DNA from: Clostridium sp. N3C
Lineage (GTDB): Bacteria; Bacillota; Clostridia; Clostridiales; Clostridiaceae
DNA: 64,000 bases
Direction: 5' to 3'
Assembly: GCF_900095445.1 (NCBI RefSeq)
Contig: NZ_FMJL01000015.1
Location: 1-64,000, forward strand
Of the stretch, positions 62,122 through 64,000 are shown in pieces. Numbering within the stretch: the stretch's first letter is position 1; each line of letters starts with the position of its first letter. Position numbers and translations under genes: made by a program. Below the pieces are notes generated by a model. It was not told where the DNA came from. It did not search any database and worked only from the letters and a program-made list of their open reading frames with translations.

Positions 62122-62340
62122 AATGATACCCCCTAATAAAGTTTCACTCGGTAAAATACTTAATATATTCTATCCCTTAAATATTTTTTCCTGCTAAATT
62201 ATTAAAATTTTCTAAATATTTTGACTACATTGATTGTTACCTACCTCCGCTGATTTACTTAGTCGATTCAATTTAATAATATTAATATTTTACTATCAAT
62301 ATACCTGTTCTTTTGCTCTTACTATTTAGCACAAATAAAA

Positions 62341-62376
62341 AAAGATATAAAAAGCAAATATACCCTTTATATCTTT
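62341..62376 (-). terminator. terminator of the chemotaxis receptor gene
   Basis: An 11-bp perfect stem (AAAGATATAAA with TTTATATCTTT) with a T7 run following on the minus strand, 15 nt after the stop codon. Confidence 0.8.
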
Positions 62377-62390
62377 AATTAGAGCTGCTA

Positions 62391-64000
62391 TTAAACTTTA
62401 AATTTATTGATATTATTTGTCAAACTGTCTGCTATAGACTCTACATTTTTCGCTACATTATAAACCTTTTGTACACTAGTATACTCTACTTCAGAAGTAG
62501 CTGCTATATCCTTTGCTGATGATAAAAGTTCCTCAGCAGTAACAGATAATGACTCTACTCTATGAATTATATGTTCCTTTTCTTTCACTGTACTTTCAAT
62601 AAGCTCATAGGACTCCTTCATTTGAACTATAGAATTGTCTACTTCCTTTTGTATATCATTAAAAGATAAAACAGTATTTTCAACTACAGATACCTGTGCA
62701 CTGATTTTCTCCGATATTAATGCAGTATTGCTAGTAACGTCATTAGTTCCTGACTTAACAGTATCAATAAGAGCATTAATACTTTTTGATGAATGCATAA
62801 CCTGCTCTGCTAATTTTCTTATTTCATCTGCAACAACAGAGAAACCTCTTCCTGATTCTCCTGCACGGGAGGCTTCAATTGCAGCATTTAGGGCAAGAAG
62901 ATTAGTCTGTTCAGCCACTCCATTAATAACGTCCGTAATCTTTTCAATTTTCCCTACATCACTGCCTAATACTCCAATTCTATCTTCAGCTTTTTCAAAC
63001 AAGGATCTTATATCTTTTATTGATGCAATTAAATTCCTAAGTTCTTCTGATCCCTTGTCCGCATTCTCCTTTATTCTCTCACTGCTTCCCATTACTTGAT
63101 GAGATTTTGTCTGAATATCATCTAAAGCTTGACCAAATTCATCAAATCTTTCTGACATATCAGAAATATAAACAGTCTGTTCATTTATGGTCTTGAATAC
63201 TTCATTCAATGCACTACTTACTACCTGAGAAGATGATGCTGCATTTTCACCCGCAATAGTTAGTTCCTCAGAAGCTTGGTGCAAGCCAGTAGTTGTATAT
63301 TTTATTCCATCTACCGTTTCTCTTAAAGTAGTTATGGTACCATTAAGTCCTTCCGTTAATTTACCAATTTCATCTTTAGTCTTACATTGGAATTTTAAAG
63401 TTAAATCCCCCTCTGCAAAATCATCCAATCTATTGATTATAGAATTTAGTGGTCTAGTAAGTCCTCTTGATATTAGTATGGCTGCAATTATAGATATCAA
63501 GACTATTAACAAGGATATTATAGCTACATCCACCATGCCTTTCATAATGAGATTATTCATGTCCACTAGCGATATTCCAACATTTATTGTTCCTATTTCA
63601 GCTGAACCTTCGTAGTATGGAAGAGCAACGTTATAAACTTTCTCTCCATTTGGTGCTTCAAATATAAAACCTGAAGTCTCTCCTTTATTTATATGAGATT
63701 CTACTGTTCCATTACTTCGGCTAGCAGAGCTTACTGCGTCAATTTCATTATTAGTATCTTTCGTAGCTCCTTCATCGCTGCTAACAAGCAAATTCATATC
63801 CTGATCTGCAATAGAAATATAAACAATATTTCCATTGCTTGATTCTACTATAGTTTTAAAGGTTGTCCTTATTTTTTTCTTTTTCACTCAATCTTAAATC
63901 CCCAATCTGCTTATATACCTGTACAATGAAAGCGCTTCCATCGTTCATCATTTGATTCTTTACAGCACGAGTTACTTCATAGTAAGATACTCCCATAAAA
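62391..64000 (-). pseudogene. methyl-accepting chemotaxis protein, frameshifted, 5' end outside the window
   Basis: The readable 3' part (62391-63887, up to 498 residues from a GTG) holds the end of an extracytoplasmic sensor domain ([18 protein letters not shown]), a membrane helix, HAMP (GLTRPLNSI) and the signalling domain with [20 protein letters not shown]. Upstream, a different frame is open to the window edge and encodes the missing N-terminal sensor part (GVSYYEVTRAVKNQMM, then [12 protein letters not shown]). The two frames join at an A7 run on the minus strand (63872-63878); removing one A restores a continuous protein. This could be a true mutation, slippage or a sequencing error. 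Confidence 0.75.

Overview
The window looks like chromosome of a low-GC, spore-forming Clostridium-type Firmicute. The evidence is an A+T-rich composition, strong GGAGG ribosome binding sites, a tricistronic GerA-type germinant receptor, T-box leaders, a one-step meso-diaminopimelate dehydrogenase and several c-di-GMP and chemotaxis proteins. The assignment to genus level is inference. No rRNA, tRNA, CRISPR array or prophage was seen.

Layout, left to right. 1-3.1 kb: tail of an EAL protein, an M29 aminopeptidase and an orphan membrane histidine kinase. 3.2-7.3 kb: germinant receptor operon in the order A-C-B. 7.3-14.9 kb: a DbpA-type RNA helicase, a GerMN lipoprotein, a glutaredoxin, a DUF1540 protein, a YhhN-like membrane protein, pyruvate kinase and a DUF3810 protein. 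15-18.7 kb: a PAS-GGDEF-EAL protein, a small secreted protein whose ribosome binding site lies in a perfect 20-bp inverted repeat, a cyclophilin lipoprotein and a DUF6440 protein. 18.8-22.8 kb: a complete nucleoside catabolism operon deoC-pdp-deoB-deoD. 23.1-26.1 kb: a second GGDEF-EAL protein with an extracytoplasmic binding domain. 26.2-31.3 kb: a branched-chain amino acid ABC operon livKHMGF behind a T-box whose best specifier reading is AUC (Ile). 31.4-35.5 kb: diaminopimelate dehydrogenase, a soluble MCP-like protein and an ABC exporter. 35.68-36.2 kb: a short IS200-type element with an internally deleted transposase. 36.5-38.5 kb: an Lrp regulator plus aminotransferase operon behind a second T-box. 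38.6-45.1 kb: a GH13 glucosidase, a FAD-Rieske oxidoreductase, msrA, a 565-aa pRiA4b-like protein and an MFS transporter. 45.5-45.8 kb: two tiny Cys-containing membrane peptides. 46.1-48.5 kb: a polysaccharide deacetylase and a DUF815 ATPase. 48.8-54.2 kb: a TrpXYZ-like ABC transporter, a HutP-family RNA-binding protein and an ABC-F ATPase. 54.3-62.1 kb: two anchored proteins of unknown function, a GNAT enzyme, a pncC-phosphoesterase-CPBP operon, a small unknown protein and an EF-G paralogue. 62.4-64 kb: a chemotaxis receptor broken by a one-base frameshift and running off the right edge.

The most interesting signal is at 51.6-52.2 kb. A HutP-family RNA-binding antiterminator gene lies directly upstream of the ABC operon. 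That operon has its own promoter and a leader packed with UAG triplets (three of them in tandem 8-nt repeats), followed by an intrinsic terminator about 70 nt before the first gene. B. subtilis HutP binds spaced NAG triplets in a terminator-containing leader, so this looks like a self-contained HutP-type attenuation system controlling a solute transporter instead of the hut operon. The predicted HutP also appears to lack two of the three metal-binding histidines of the B. subtilis protein, so its ligand may differ.

RNA-level control recurs in the window: two T-boxes, the HutP-like leader, and two long perfect hairpins that bury a ribosome binding site or a start codon.
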